The notes under the pieces are model-generated. The model saw nothing but the letters and a program-made list of their open reading frames with translations. It did not search any database and was not told the DNA's origin. Shown here one piece after another: positions 22,801 to 36,097 of a stretch of 64,000 bases of DNA; the first letter of the stretch is position 1, and every line of letters begins with the position of its first letter. A program made the position numbers and the translations under genes. Source of the DNA: Clusia tigrina (taxonomy: Eukaryota; Arthropoda; Insecta; Diptera; Clusiidae); NCBI GenBank assembly GCA_920105625.2, contig OV050030.1, forward strand, positions 113,690,814 to 113,754,813. Direction: 5' to 3'.

Positions 22801-23388
22801 GTTGCAATTTTCTGGGTCCCGGTCACTCGGGGATCGCCGGCGACGAAATTGCTGACGAAATGGCTAGGGCCGTTTCTGCAGAAAGCATCATAGGTCCGGA
22901 GCCACACTGTGGTATCAACTGGGCGGAGCCTAAATCCGAGGTTGATGGCTAGGAACATAGTTTCAAAATGTCACACTGGGAAGGAATAAAGGGACTTCGC
23001 CAAGCCAAAAGACTGGTAAGGCCATTCACCTACAATAAGGAACTGCGCAATATGTGCAAAGCAAACATAGGGAAAATAATAGGTTTTCTATCAGGTCATT
23101 ACTACCTGAAATATCACCTGACAAAAATCCACATTATTGATGCTACGGAGTGCCGGCTCTGTCTAGAAGCGGAAGAAACCACAGAACACATATTGTGCAA
23201 CTGCATTCGGGTTGGCAAGAATAAGAAGGAATATATTCCACCGCGACCAGCTGGCTCTGGAAGAATTAAAGAATGCTCCTGTTATGGACATTCTCAAATT
23301 CATCCTTAAAGCAGAAAAGATATTGAAGGAACATGACTTTCACAACTACTTCCTTTCTTTAGAGAAGGAACATCAAGGTAGAAAATAA
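19802..23388 (+). pseudogene. LOA2 ORF2 (endonuclease, RT, RNase H), broken
   Basis: The start reads MSNLKVLQANLHHAKG at 19802. Endonuclease: GCDANAH at about 20169 and SDHLHI at about 20395. RT: KTPGEHNISPGLL, then a stop at 21261 just before PISLTSFLLK, then SQSAYNRGKSTEGALH, LLDAEGAFDN, CPQGGVLSPLLWS and the intact YADD at 21731-21742. RNase H: FTDGSK near 22515, FQAEIQAI, SDSQAAL, followed by a frameshift within the GH region at about 22825. The terminal motif CRLCLEAEETTEHILCNC lies near 23150-23205. Stops or shifts fall at 20478, 20759, 21261, 21540, 21844, 22061 and elsewhere. It is long dead, although the RT active site is unchanged. Confidence 0.83.
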
Positions 23389-23604
23389 CCTGATCACTTA
23401 AATTGTGCCGCTTTAACATCATCAAACGGACGAAATGCTATGGCTATTCGAAAGAAATGCCGGTAATAAACCTATAGGGAATAGTAGATCAGACAATTGT
23501 GATCACATGGATCATTAATGACAAATGTAGTACGACACAAAATATCCTTTAGGTCGCTGTGTCGGCCATGGGGCAAACTACTAAAACTAAATTATTATTA
23601 TTTT

Positions 23605-23965
23605 TAAATTGACTAAGTATAGATTCCGTAAGTAGTGCCCTACTCACGAGTGTAGGCTGGGGATTGCCTCTAGCAACTTATGCACGAGATGGAAGGGTAG
23701 GAGGAGGAAGAGTTCATTTTACACAAGTTATGCACGTGTCCAGCGCTGTTCAGAAGGAGGCGCACATTCCTGGGCCACCACTTTCTGGACTCTTTGGGAG
23801 ATATCTCAAATAAAGGGTTAGCCCCATCAACTGCTTCAATAAAAGCTCCAAATAGCTGGAGCTTTGAAAGTGATGGGGCGTGTTGTCTCATGCGGTATCA
23901 CAACGGATCAATTTTGGAGTTAGTGAGCCCTTCGGGAGCCGCTATACCTACCAACCTACCTAATA
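23605..23965 (+). mobile_element. 3' end fragment of an I-like non-LTR retrotransposon
   Basis: The plus strand encodes the last part of an RNase-H-bearing ORF2: EEEEFILHKLCTCPALFRRRR, then FLGHHFLDSLGDIS, resembling the tail of the I-like element at 62.7-63.8 kb (FSTCPAFARNRELLLGSHFL). It ends in a CTACC-type repeat tail (CTATACCTACCAACCTACCTAA). The 5' side joins LOA2. Only about 350 bp remain, which fits 5' truncation. Confidence 0.65.
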
Positions 23966-24395
23966 TGTAAGAATATCGTCATTCATTTCTTTTAACATAA
24001 ATAAAAAAAATATTTAAAGTCATGTCGCGGTCGTTATTCTCAACTTGAATGCTCATCAAATGTCACCAAGAAGTAATAAAAATCGATAAACAACAATCAT
24101 CCGTCAAGCTTCTGTCGTCGTTCGTAATTGTAAGATTAGTGAGGGAGAGACTTATCGGTCACATTGCTTTGCATACAGTCTGAAAACAGCTATTTGCTAC
24201 GGGATTTTTATTTTATTTCGTTAATATTAATCGGAACTTTAAATTAGAAACTAAGTAGAAATATTGTAAATATCCAGTCATGATAATGGATTAAAAAAAT
24301 ATTAACAACTCAGCTCTACAAATATAAAAAAGCGTAAATACTTTTCTATTAAAAATTCTATATAATTACCCCTCTGAAGTTGTTTCCACTATTTT

Positions 24396-25092
24396 TTAAT
24401 AGCAGCTAACATTATTTGAAAGCTGTAGAGCTATGATGTTTACAATTGCTTGAACTTCTGCTATTGCAAAGTTTCCAGTGTCTTCACATTTAAGCGTCTT
24501 CCATATAAAATGTATTTCGAAATAATCTCAAGACGTGAATTTACAAATTTGCTCGATTGTAACTGGATGATCAAGCATGCGCGTATTCATAGCAGGGCAA
24601 ACAAATACTAGTTTCTGAAAATTCCAATCACGGACTACGCTCATACGAAGATTGTCACAAATACCCTGTAGAATAATAAAAGCGAGTTGAAGCTTTGAAA
24701 ATGTAACAAAAACAAGAGATAAGCTTACCGATGATATTTTAGCAAGCGAATTAGCACTAAGTGGAGCAATCAATAAAATGTCTGCTGGCATTTAGCGAGC
24801 TCAATATGTATCATTGGATCACTCTGTTTAATCCAACTGGTCCATTCTCTTTGATCATCCAATAGAGATATAGAGATATATCGCCTGGGATCTCAGCTAT
24901 CTCGAAGAAATGTTTTGCATATTCAGTAGCAATGACAGTAATCTAAAATACCCTAAATAATTAATGTTTAATATAAGTTCGAATAATTAACTCACATCGA
25001 ATTTGACCAGAAGCTCTGAAATGCAAAACTTCTGTAATAGTATTGGTAATTTAAGAGTGGCAACTGAGCGCAATTAAAATTTTCGTCTTCAT
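24396..25092 (-). pseudogene. PPCDC-like pseudogene A (phosphopantothenoylcysteine decarboxylase)
   Basis: PPCDC removes CO2 from 4'-phosphopantothenoylcysteine in coenzyme A synthesis, using FMN. Three exons are visible on the minus strand: about 25092-24996, 24942-24729 and 24665-24396, separated by GT-AG introns of 53 and 63 bp. Family motifs: VIATEYAKHFF, ADILLIAPLSANSLAK, GICDNL, VCPAMNTRMLDHPVT and a final AIAEVQAIVNI. The PAMNT loop asparagine and the cysteine of the flexible flap are present. Lesions: a frameshift in exon 1 (the GTGSVA loop is lost), an ATATCTCTAT duplication in exon 2, a frameshift before ADILL and a stop after KFTS in exon 3. Retained introns show DNA-level duplication, not a retrocopy. 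Confidence 0.82.
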
Positions 25093-26580
25093 AGTTGATA
25101 TTATAATAACTTAGAAATTTTTATTTATTAAACTATTAACAATTCACTATGTCATTAATTCCCATTTTACCTCATCTGAAGAATCTAACGAAAAAACGAT
25201 GTTTAACATGTGCATGAAACTGACCATCGGCAAAATTTTTAACGATCCTGTCTGGGGATAATTTTCTGCTAAAAGTTAAATGAAAAATCATTTTGGAGAC
25301 AAAAGAGTGGAGGGATTTCTAGCTCCCCATGCGCGAGATAACTTCCAACTGAGGCCTATAAGAAAATGAAGTTGGTACCACCAAAATACCTACCAAATAC
25401 ATGAAATAAGACCCACGGCGGTCGTAAATAAATTTCTCAGCTATTTTGACGCCACTGAGTATAATTATTAGTATGGTGACAACGATGATGATACGGGATA
25501 TTGATTGTATAGCTGGCAAACCTGCTATTGCAAAGTTTCCAGTGTCTTCACATTTAAGCGTCTTCCATATAAAATGTATTTCGAAATAATCTCACGACTT
25601 GAATTTACAAATTTGCTCGATTGTCACTGGATGATCAAGCATGCGCGTGTTCATAGCAGGGCAAACAAATAGTAGTTTCTGAAAATTCCAATCACGGACT
25701 ACGCTCATATGAAGATTGCCACAAATACCCTGTAGAATAATAAAAGCGAGTAGGAGCTTTGAAAATGTAACAAAAGCAAGAGATATGCTTACCGATGATA
25801 TTTTGGGAAGCGAATTAGCACTAAGAGGAATCTGCCCATTTGCGAGTTCAATATGTATCACTGGATCACCCTGTTTAACCCAACTGGTCTATTCTCTCTG
25901 ATCATCGAATACAGACATATCGCTTGGGATCTCAGCCATCTCAAAGAAATGTTTTGCATATTCAGTAGCAATGACTTGAATCTAGAATGCTCTATATAAT
26001 TAATGTTTAATATAAGTTAGAATAATTAATTCACATCGAATTTGACCAGAAGATCTAAATGCAAAACTTCTGTAATAGTATTGGTGATTTATGAGTGGCA
26101 ACCGAACGAGTACCAGAAATTAAAATAGTCTTCTTCATAGCTGATGTTATTAAAACTGTACAATTTAGAAATTTTTATTCATTAAACTACTAACAATTCA
26201 CTATATCATTAATTCCCATTTTACCTCATCTGAAGAAACTAACGTCAAAACAATGTCTAACACGTGCATGAAAGTGACCAAACGGCAAAATTTTAAACGA
26301 TCCTGTCTGGGGATAGTTTTCTACTAAAAGTTAAATGAAAATTGATTTGGAGACAAAAGTGTGGAGGGGTTTCTAGCTCCCCATGTGCGAGATGACTTCG
26401 AACTAAGGCCTATAAGAAAATGAAGATGGTACCACCAAAATACATACCAAATCCACGAAATAAGACCCACGGTGGTCTCAAATAAATTGCTCAGCTATTT
26501 TGACGCCACTGAGTATAATTATTATTATGGTGACAACGCTGATGATACAGGATACTGATTGTATAGCTGACAAACCTGTA
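24461..26580. repeat. Tandem duplication, unit about 1064 bp
   Basis: CTATTGCAAAGTTTCCAGTG starts at 24461 and again at 25525. The sequence then runs in parallel through PPCDC exons, introns and upstream flank to about 25524 and 26580. The junction fuses the upstream flank of copy A to the middle of the last PPCDC exon of copy B. Confidence 0.85.
25525..26138 (-). pseudogene. PPCDC-like pseudogene B (3'-truncated tandem copy)
   Basis: Same exon-intron plan as copy A, starting at the ATG at 26138-26136. Exon 1 reads LISGTRSVATHKSPILLQKF and meets an in-frame stop. Exon 2 shows EYAKHFFEMAEIP, a stop where copies A and C have a Trp or Cys codon (E-stop-TSW), VIHIELAN and a deletion removing the DILLIAP segment. 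The second GT-AG intron is retained, followed by GICGNLHMSVV and CPAMNTRMLDHPVT. The last exon is cut at the tandem junction (25525) after the AIA codons. Multiple lesions rule out function. Confidence 0.8.
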
Positions 26581-27003
26581 CGGAAATATTAAAATTTGTG
26601 TTTTCAGCAAGGAAGGTATCCAGGTATCAGCCATTATTTCATACGGCAGTATGCATACTTTCTGATTATTGTTCAGACAATGTTATATAAAATGCAAGCT
26701 TCCTCCATAAATAAAGTAGAAGGCAGCTACAACAAGAGTCATAGCTTCAACTTCAAAATTAATTTCAAGTCTACATTAAATGGCTACATTAAATGGCAGT
26801 GTCAACAGAGACGGTCGGTCAGAAATTTTACCAAATCGCGAGTTAAAATTTCCTTCAAACCAATCGAATCTTCTACAATAGTGCAAAAGTGTAGTGATCG
26901 GTGAGAACCTAGTTCACGATTACTAGCTATATTTTTAACAATAATTAGAAAACAAAAATACACAATTGAAATACAAACAACAAAAAACAACAACATAATT
27001 AAA

Positions 27004-28655
27004 ATGAGTGTCTCTGACACTCACCAGCAAAAAACAGTAACAAATAGAAATGCATATTTCTCATTTGTGTCCACACAGGGTAACGGCGGCAATTTGCCAG
27101 TCGAAGCAGCAGAGAGCAGAGCCAGGTCCTGCTCTCCCGCTCTCCTAAACGACACCACTACGAATGCTTCACTACCTTGGAGTGTCCAATGCGTGACACC
27201 CTTTACTATTATGGAACATTATCCACCAAACACAACATCAGGAAGAACAACAACAACACAAAGCGCTTGTACTGTAACCATAGCCGCGACAGCGACAAGT
27301 AGAATGCAAAATTCGAGCGCAATGATCATGTCTACTGACACAACAACACCAATTACAACAGCAACCATTAACACGCAAGTACAAAACTCAAAAAATAGAA
27401 ACACTAACAAAACTTCAGCGGAGAGTAGCCGAAAGCGAAACCGCGAAAAGCAATCGCCAAACAAACTAACGGACCAAAATAGCAACAACAAAAGACAGAC
27501 AAACAAACCACTGAGCGCGACACAAGCAACACTAAAAGAATATTGGCTGAGTAAGTCAATCGCTCCAAATACACCAAACAGGTTCGAACTACTAACACTA
27601 AATGACAGAACTGATGAACAAAATAACAGTGGGACAAAAACAAATTCAACCATACAGAAACAAATAACAAAGCATCCTCAAAAACCACCACCCATATATA
27701 TACAAAACGTAGAAAATATTAATGCTAACTAAAGCTCTAAATCAGCTACCAAATTCAAATTACGAGATGAAAGCTCTGAACAAAAACAAAGTCAAAATAC
27801 AGCCGACTGAATCTGTGCATTACACAAGCATAATAAAATTGCTTAAGCAAAAAGAAACCAAATATTATACATTTAAGCCAAAAGAACAACGTGGACTTAA
27901 GTTAATTTTACGAAATTTGCATCACTCAACGGAAAAAGACGACAATATAGCTGAACTGGCAGAGTTAGGACATGAAGTACTAAACATTCACAACTTGTAA
28001 AAAAATAGACAACCACTTCCTTTATTTTCTCTGGAACTTAAACCAAACGATAACAACAAAGACATCTATTCCTTAACCCATATTCTACACTGCAAAGGAA
28101 ATTTCGAACCACCACACCAAAAAAGAACTATTCCACAATGCACAAATTGCCAAAAATATGGACACACTAAAACTATTGTACTAAAGACCCTTGTATGTCA
28201 AATGTGCAGGTAACCACAGCACAATTAAATGTAATATCCAAAGCGATATGAAACAGCAAATTAAATGCGCTCTCTGCACTGAAAACCACACAGCTAACTA
28301 CAAAGGCTGTATGATTTACAAATCACTACAAATTAAAAAATATCCAACTTTACGTAAAAAAGAAATCCCTCCAACTCAAGAACCAAATTTTGCTGAACCA
28401 TCTATAAATATACCCACAGTACAAACACATAAAAACTACACACCTGGAATGTCATATGCTTAAGTAGCAGCGATAAATACAGCAGCAGACTTAACTCAAA
28501 ACCTTAACGCAGCAGCAAACAGCATGACACCAACACAGAATAACGACGATCTATCAGATTTAAAAATAATGATGAAACAATTAATAACTCAAATGACAAG
28601 TATGATGAACATTGTGACACTTCTTGTATCAAAACTAGATGGGTTCCAGAAATAA
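27004..28655 (+). pseudogene. Jockey J2 ORF1 (gag-like)
   Basis: Starts with MSVSDTHQQK at 27004 and is open for 242 codons with a Thr/Asn-rich low-complexity N-terminal part. It contains ATLKEYWLSKSIAPNTPNRFELL and PPPIYIQNVENINAN, the entry to the Jockey ORF1 core. A frameshift near 27725 leads to a frame with YYTFKPKEQRGLKLILRNLHH, the domain that precedes the knuckles. Zinc knuckles follow across another shift: CTNCQKYGHTKT, CQMCAGNHSTIKC and CALCTENHTANYKGC (28135-28310). A stop occurs at 28463. The C-terminus, DLSDLKIMMKQLITQMTSMM, ends at 28653-28655, overlapping the ORF2 ATG by 17 bp. Confidence 0.82.
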
Positions 28656-31315
28656 AATAACTTTTGCTATTTGGAACGCCAATGGCCTATCACGCCACTT
28701 ACTAGAACTTAAAACGTTTATGTACGAAAATTCAATCGATATTATGCTAATATCTGAAACGCATACTACTGATAGAAGCTATAATGACATACCAAACTAT
28801 AACATTTATTATGCACATCATCCTGACAATCGAGCCCACGGAGGGACAGCAACTATCATAAAAAAATCTATTAGGTGCCTAGAACTAGAAGGATATAAAT
28901 CACATCATATCCAAGCAGCCTCAATAGAGATAAGTGACCTGAGAGGGCCAATTACTGTGTCAGCTGTATACTGTCCACCCAAATATAACAACACAAAGGC
29001 TCAATACATAGACTATTTAAAATCATTGGGTAGTCGTTACATAGCTGGAGGAGACTATAATGCTAAAAACTCCATATAGGGCTCAAGACTGACAAACGTG
29101 AAAGGCCGACAACTACTAGACGCTATAAAAGAGAATAATAGTCGCTTTATTAGCACGGGAGAACCAACTTATTGGCCAACAGACAACAAAAAATTACCTG
29201 ACTTAATTGATTTCTGTGTTACAAAAAACATATTGCACGACCACTTAACAATAAAAACATGTCTAGATTTATCATCAGACCATTCTCCAATTCTATTGAC
29301 CCTTCAAAGCACACCGGATACAAAAATAGCTGCTGGCTTAGATAACTACAAAACTGACTGGAACAAATTTCGCCAATTAATGGAAAAATGACAAGACAAC
29401 AAACATTTCATTGAAATCTGATAAGGAACTTGACACAGCAATAGCATACCTAAATGACAACATCGTCAAAGCAGCAACTCAATCAACCCCAATTCTAAGC
29501 CCATTCCAAATTACTACTATCCCAGTTCACATTAAGCATAAAATAAGACAAAAAAGGAAACTCAAGAAAATATGGGAAAGCACTAGACACCCAGACGACA
29601 AAGCAAAATCCAACAAAGCGGCAAATGAACTGAATATAATAATGAAAGAATTTGAGGAGAAAAAATTTGAAAGTTACGTAAAGAACTTAGGAACGACAAC
29701 ATCAACGAACTACTCATTATGGAGGGCGACCAAAAAACTATACAGTGCAATACCACATAAACCCCCCATAAAAACACTAGATAATACTTGGGCAAAAACG
29801 AATAAATACAAAGCAAATACTCTTGCAAAACATTTTGAAACGGTATTCAGAAACGACATGGACAATCAAATTACCGAGCTTACCAATACCGTAAGTACCC
29901 GAAACACTGCAATAAAAATGACAACGATATCAGAAATCAAGAATCAAAACAAGAATTTAAAAAACAAAAAGGCACCTGGATATGATCTTATTAACGGAAA
30001 AATACTGAAAGAACTACCTGACATGACAATAGTCTATATTAGAAATGTATTTAATGCTATAATAAGGCTTAACTATTTTCCAATCTTGTGGAAGGTAGCA
30101 CAAATAACAGCTATCCCAAAGCCAAATAAGGACGCAACAAGAACCAGTTCATATCGACCTATCAGTCTCTTGCCAACTCTTTCAAAGATATTTGAAAAAA
30201 TATTATTTGACAGAATTGAGCCTATCTTGATACAACAAAAAGCTTTGCCAAGCCATCAATTCGGCTTTAGATGAAACCACTCAACTGTGCAACAAGTTCA
30301 TAGAGTTGTGAACAAAATCATGGATGATATTGACAAAAAGAAGTACTGCGTGGCTGTATTCCTGGACATTGCGAAAGCGTTTGACAGAGTGTGGCACTAA
30401 GGACTTCTGAATAAACTAAATAATATTCTACCTTTAAACTATTATTACTTGCTAAGCAGTTATATCACCAACAGATACTTTTACATTAAATATGATGATG
30501 AATGCTCTGAGATCCTAACAATGACAGCGGGAGTGCCTCAAGGCAGTGTGCTGGGTCCACTCCTATACTTAATATACACTGCAGACATTCCAACCCTAAA
30601 GACACAAGGAACCATGATAGCAACATTCACGGATGACACGGTCCTCTTAGCATCCAATCAAGACGAAAAAGCGGCGACAGGCATACTTCAACAAATAATA
30701 AAAAATATAGCCTCGTGGTTCGAGAAATGGGGAATAAAAGTTAACAAAGAGAAAACTGTCCAAGTAATATATACGAATAGAAACTCTGCTAAACACCCAC
30801 TCACAATAAAAGACGAAATTATTAAAATTTGCCCCAGCGCAAAATACCTTGGCATAGCAATCGACGCAAAACTTACATGGAGACAACATATATTAAATAA
30901 ACGAAATGAAATAAAAAGTAGATTCAAACAATTAAACTGGTTACTAGGACTTAGTTCAAAGTTATCACTGTATAATAAAAGAATGATATATACATCAGTG
31001 ATAACACCCATCTGGAATTATGGGATCGAAGTATGGGGTACAGCAAGCAAAACGAATATACAACTGATTCAAAGAACACAATGCAAAATACTGCGGACAA
31101 TCACAAAAGCCGACTGGTATATAAGAAATGAAGACATGCACCACGATATCAACATTGACTCGGTGGAAGACACCATTAAAAAATGTAGCCGCAAATACAC
31201 AGAGCGCCTAAAAATTCATCAAAAGCGAGACGTGCGCCAATTGCCGGCAATAGAAAAAACAAAAAGAAGACTCAAACGAATTGGACCCACAGAACATCCA
31301 CATAGAATATTTTAA
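28639..31315 (+). pseudogene. Jockey J2 ORF2 (endonuclease + RT)
   Basis: ATG at 28639. Endonuclease motifs: WNANGLSRH, ISETHTT, GGDYNAKNS and SSDHSPILL. An in-frame stop at 29077 replaces a position in the normally conserved tryptophan region after NAK. A frameshift lies at 29391-29411. RT motifs: KKAPGYDLINGKILKEL, PKPNKDATRTSSYRPISLLP, HQFGFR followed by a stop at 30272, FDRVWH with a stop at 30398, GVPQGSVLGPLLYL and FTDDTVLLAS (Jockey families usually have FADD; both aspartates remain). The C-terminus runs to 31315 without RNase H. Four lesions in an otherwise complete protein suggest moderate age. Confidence 0.88.
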
Positions 31316-31490
31316 ACGACACTTTTCGTATATAAATTAATTATATATAATTAAAATAAATTATGTTCTGTGGTAATGACTAAAGAACATATTAAGGTCC
31401 ATAGTAGCATTTAAAAATTACTTATTGTTCACGAACAGAATGTAATTAAAAATGGGGCAAAAATAAAAAAATTGAAAAATAAAAAAAATG

Positions 31491-32365
31491 TCAAGTCGCT
31501 AACAGAATTATCTCCTGACAGAAACTGCATCCTAGCTACGAATAGATCCAGCATTACGTAGCCAAGCTTCATCAGTTAACTTCTCAACGTGTTGTCCAAT
31601 TAGAAGATCTCCGGCGACACATACTACCGAAGATTTACTTTGACTTCGCCAGAAGCACAACTACTCGCATAAGCTGGCATCACCTTCCACCCATTCAACA
31701 AACTGCAGAGAAGACATCAATAGGTTTTAAAAATTCAACTACTACTACGACATAATATAATGTCGTTGAGGTGAGCAAAACACACGGCGGCTTACAATTT
31801 TATACGTACCGTTCCTGAAAAAGTGGAGGGGAATGCAGAATTCACCGGGACAATGCAGCGTACCAGGAGGAAGAGGATGTAGTAGTATTACAGATATAAA
31901 TGATAGGAATAAGTTGTAAAACAAAAAGTTTTAAGAATAAATTATAGGGATAAGTTGTAAAACAAAAATATTTTCAGAATAAATTATAGGAATCAATTGT
32001 AAAAACAAAAGCACAAACAAAAAGAAAAGATAAAAGAAAAAACAAAGAAGATGAAAAAACTAAAAGGGTCCAATAATAGAAAAAAAATAAAAATGAAGAA
32101 AAAAAAATAAATAAGAAAAAAGGGACCGATATGAAAAAAAAATAATGTCAAAGAACAAAATACAAAAACAAACAAAAGAAAAACAGAGAGAAAATAATAA
32201 AGAAACTACAGAAGATAAAACAAACAATAAGAACCTAAAACATGGCAAAGATATATAATAAAAAGCAAGTATATTGTATAGTATATAGGATGCAGAAATT
32301 GTTTATGATGTAGACATATCACTAGAGAATAAGGAGAATTAATAACTAAGAGGTAGTTGCACTAG
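31491..32365. repeat. P-unit copy 1, right part
   Basis: Resumes the unit after J2: GCTAACAGAATTATCTCCTG here matches GCAAACAGAATTATCTCCTG at about 49639, and CTTCTCAACGTGTTGTCCAA matches the 36570 region. It ends in an A/G-rich stretch (about 31915-32270) that is low complexity and gives spurious Lys- or Phe-rich frames. A shared end block with GGATGCAGAAATTG (32289 and 37214) closes the unit. Confidence 0.78.
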
Positions 32366-32388
32366 CCCTCTAGAAAGAGGGTTAGTGC
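32359..32388. other. 13-bp stem hairpin
   Basis: GCACTAGCCCTCT (32359-32371), a 4-base loop and AGAGGGTTAGTGC (32376-32388). One position pairs as a wobble. It lies at the right edge of P-unit copy 1. The rest up to 32865 shows no recognisable gene. Confidence 0.8.
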
Positions 32389-32865
32389 TACTGGCAACCA
32401 AATCTCAATAGCACCAAGGTTGTATCAATAAAAATAACAAAGGTACGCACATTTCCAATTGAAGTGCTTCGAACTTTTGCCATGATGCACGGTCAGAACT
32501 TTCGTGAAGAGAAAAGCAATTGAAAATTAGAAAGTAACGATTGTAAATAGACATAAGCAGGTGATTTGAAATTAGAGAAAATATTCTAACAACTGAACAC
32601 AAGCGAGTTCTTACTCGCGCGAATAGAATCAGTGTACTCAGGCTGCTATCAAGCGACCAGTTATCGTCCAGGATATATCCCAACAATAATGGCGCTACCT
32701 GTAGGATCCGGCAAACATGTAAGGATAATGTGTCGATATGCCCCAACTAAGAAAAAAAATAAGAGAGTTTGTGAAAACTTTTAGAAACTGCTCGAATTTT
32801 TTTTTATAAATGGATGAAGTGAAAAGATATTAAAGCCAAAAGGTAAAAGAAATTTTTTTAGCATG

Positions 32866-34637
<1,772 letters not shown>

Positions 34638-35506
34638 TGTGACGTGCGAAATTATTGATTCATTTTGTTCACACAATAAATGTTCCCCAAAGCAATATTC
34701 ACTGCGAAAATGGACCACCAGCATCACTCGCGTGCGGAGAATTGAGAGTGCCGTAACCAATCAGCTTGCGCGGCCCCATCAACGCTTAATATTATTTATT
34801 AGAATACCTTCGCACCAATGGAAACCACGGCGAAGGTGGGAGCGCATGAAATGCACGAAATATTAACCGTTGGTCAATAGATCACATGCAATTGTAACAA
34901 CAACTACGCAAGCGGAATGTCAACCACAGCATTGGCAAAGCCAAGCTAGCCGGTTGCGTAAGAGAAGGAAAATGAATTGCATGTGGATTATACCAACAAT
35001 AATGCGCCGACAGACTTGGCGAACTCAAGCCAGCCGTTTGCACTGATCGACAACAACATCAACACTAAAAGCAGACTTCAATTAATCGTGCGTTAATTAC
35101 CACAACACGACTCGGTAGAATTTACCGAGTGCGTTAGCTTGGGAAATAGTACAACAACAACACGAGGAAGGAATGATACGAAAAGAGACGACGACATAAT
35201 AGTCGCTGTGCAGACAAGTTGCGCGGACATCACAGAAAGGAGAAACACACAAATAGTGTTCAAACGCTGGTGGATAATTTAAATAATATTAACCACCAGC
35301 AGAAAGAAATCATGCGTGCAACAACAACAACGTACCGCTGCAACTACCACCCGCTTGACAACAGCCGGACTTTTCCAGCAAAACGCTGAGGGTCGCCTAA
35401 GGTCAAGAGGAAAACACCAACAATGCCTTGGCCTTAGCAACAGGAAGCGGTAGTCGGAGCAACGGCCAGCGGGATTGGAACAACAACTAGAGGTTCAACA
35501 GGTGGC

Positions 35507-35514
35507 TATAAAAG
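35507..35514 (+). promoter_or_regulatory. LTR TATA box
   Basis: TATAAAAG followed about 25-35 bp downstream by the presumed start region (CGGGCTTTTTTCGTGC). It would drive genomic RNA of the LTR element. Confidence 0.65.
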
Positions 35515-35652
35515 CGCCTGTAACCGGACATACGGGCTTTTTTCGTGCTAACACATCGCGCAAGTAAGTACCTTAGAAACGTAGCCGCACAGACGCCACG
35601 AGATTAGAAATCAATATCAACGGACAAACACACACACAAGCGCTGCATTTAC

Positions 35653-35897
35653 TACGAATGCTGGATTTTAATCCACTCTCATAGTAAACCAGTACTTGTT
35701 CGTCAACGTTAGAACGGTGGAAGTGGTTTGTCAATCCACCACGGTTGTAACGAAAGACTCAAGGCACGGACCTAGACACTAAGAAGTACTGAGTTTGCTA
35801 CGAACGCTTGGTTTTTCAATCCGCTTTCATAGAAAACCAGGACTTGCTTCTCAAAGTCAAACCGGTGGAAGTGGTTTTTCAATCCACCACCGTTGAG
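35653..35897 (+). repeat. Two-copy direct repeat with palindromic motif inside LTR
   Basis: Copies of about 97 bp start at about 35653 and 35799 (TACGAATGCT and TACGAACGCT). Each contains the palindrome GGTGGAAGTGG...CCACCAC, able to form a GGTGG/CCACC stem. They are separated by about 50 bp of unique sequence and lie downstream of the TATA box, so they are in the R/U5 RNA. Confidence 0.7.
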
Positions 35898-35997
35898 ACT
35901 GGAGACAGGACTGCACAGCACCAAGTTCAGGAACGGCCTTTATAAAGTCATCATTTTTGTAATAAGGTGTAAAACCTAGAAATAAGAATAAGGATTT

Positions 35998-36003
35998 AAT
36001 AAA
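35998..36003 (+). terminator. LTR polyadenylation signal AATAAA
   Basis: AATAAA about 90 bp before the LTR end, followed by GT/TA-rich sequence. Position fits an R/U5 boundary. Confidence 0.55.
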
Positions 36004-36097
36004 GAAAACTTAAATATTACAACGCCTGAGTAATTTTCTATATACGACCCCTGGAGCCGCTGAGTTTTACCCCAGCTATAAATTTGAGTCGTTACAG

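Larger units (their letters stand above)
18400..23604 (+). mobile_element. LOA-clade non-LTR retrotransposon LOA2, full-span but decayed
   Basis: A plus-strand element with ORF1, endonuclease, RT, RNase H and the terminal zinc motif, interrupted by many frameshifts and stops. It is related to LOA1 but clearly a different family: the same motifs recur with different intervening sequence. The 5' boundary is uncertain, somewhere between the (AT)n tract and 18439. The 3' end is near 23600, in an ATT-rich stretch. A GTCGCTGTGTCGGCC stretch in the 3' UTR resembles the GTCGCAGTG stretch before the LOA1 tail. Confidence 0.8.
23970..26771. repeat. P-unit copy 1, left part (contains two PPCDC pseudogenes)
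   Basis: This segment recurs at 33110-34637 (then 36375) and in part at 43676-44030 and 49441. The recognisable left edge reads ATATCGTCATTCATTT here and ATATCGCCATTCATTT at 33107. It includes the 3' flank, the PPCDC copies, their upstream flank and a segment with a TATATAAAA box (about 26682). The unit is cut by Jockey J2 at 26771 and resumes at 31491. Confidence 0.8.
26772..31490 (+). mobile_element. Jockey-clade retrotransposon J2, near full length
   Basis: Plus strand, with a 5' UTR from 26772, ORF1, overlapping ORF2 and an A-rich 3' tail (31465-31489). The target-site duplication TCAAGTC occurs at 26765-26771 and 31491-31497. The uninterrupted target is visible in P-unit copy 3 at about 49627 (AATTTCAAGTCGC), an empty-site control. 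The first bases repeat a TACATTAAATGG motif twice. It is not 5'-truncated as far as can be judged, but both ORFs are broken. Confidence 0.88.
34638..36096 (+). repeat. 5' LTR, 1459 bp
   Basis: From TGTGACG to GTTACA, with a TATAAAAG box at 35507, an AATAAA signal at 35998 and CAACAACAAC-rich stretches. Its last 44 bp (36053-36096) recur at 36331-36374 with one mismatch, which defines it as an LTR. It is long for an insect LTR. Confidence 0.85.

Noticed and set aside
24661..24728. Continuous translation through the middle of PPCDC copy A
   Set aside because: The segment is an intron with GT-AG ends that happens to stay open; the hydrophobic residues it adds are not part of the enzyme.
27219..27691. 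Long minus-strand frames rich in Val/Leu/Phe
   Set aside because: Antisense shadow of the Thr/Asn-rich Jockey J2 ORF1.
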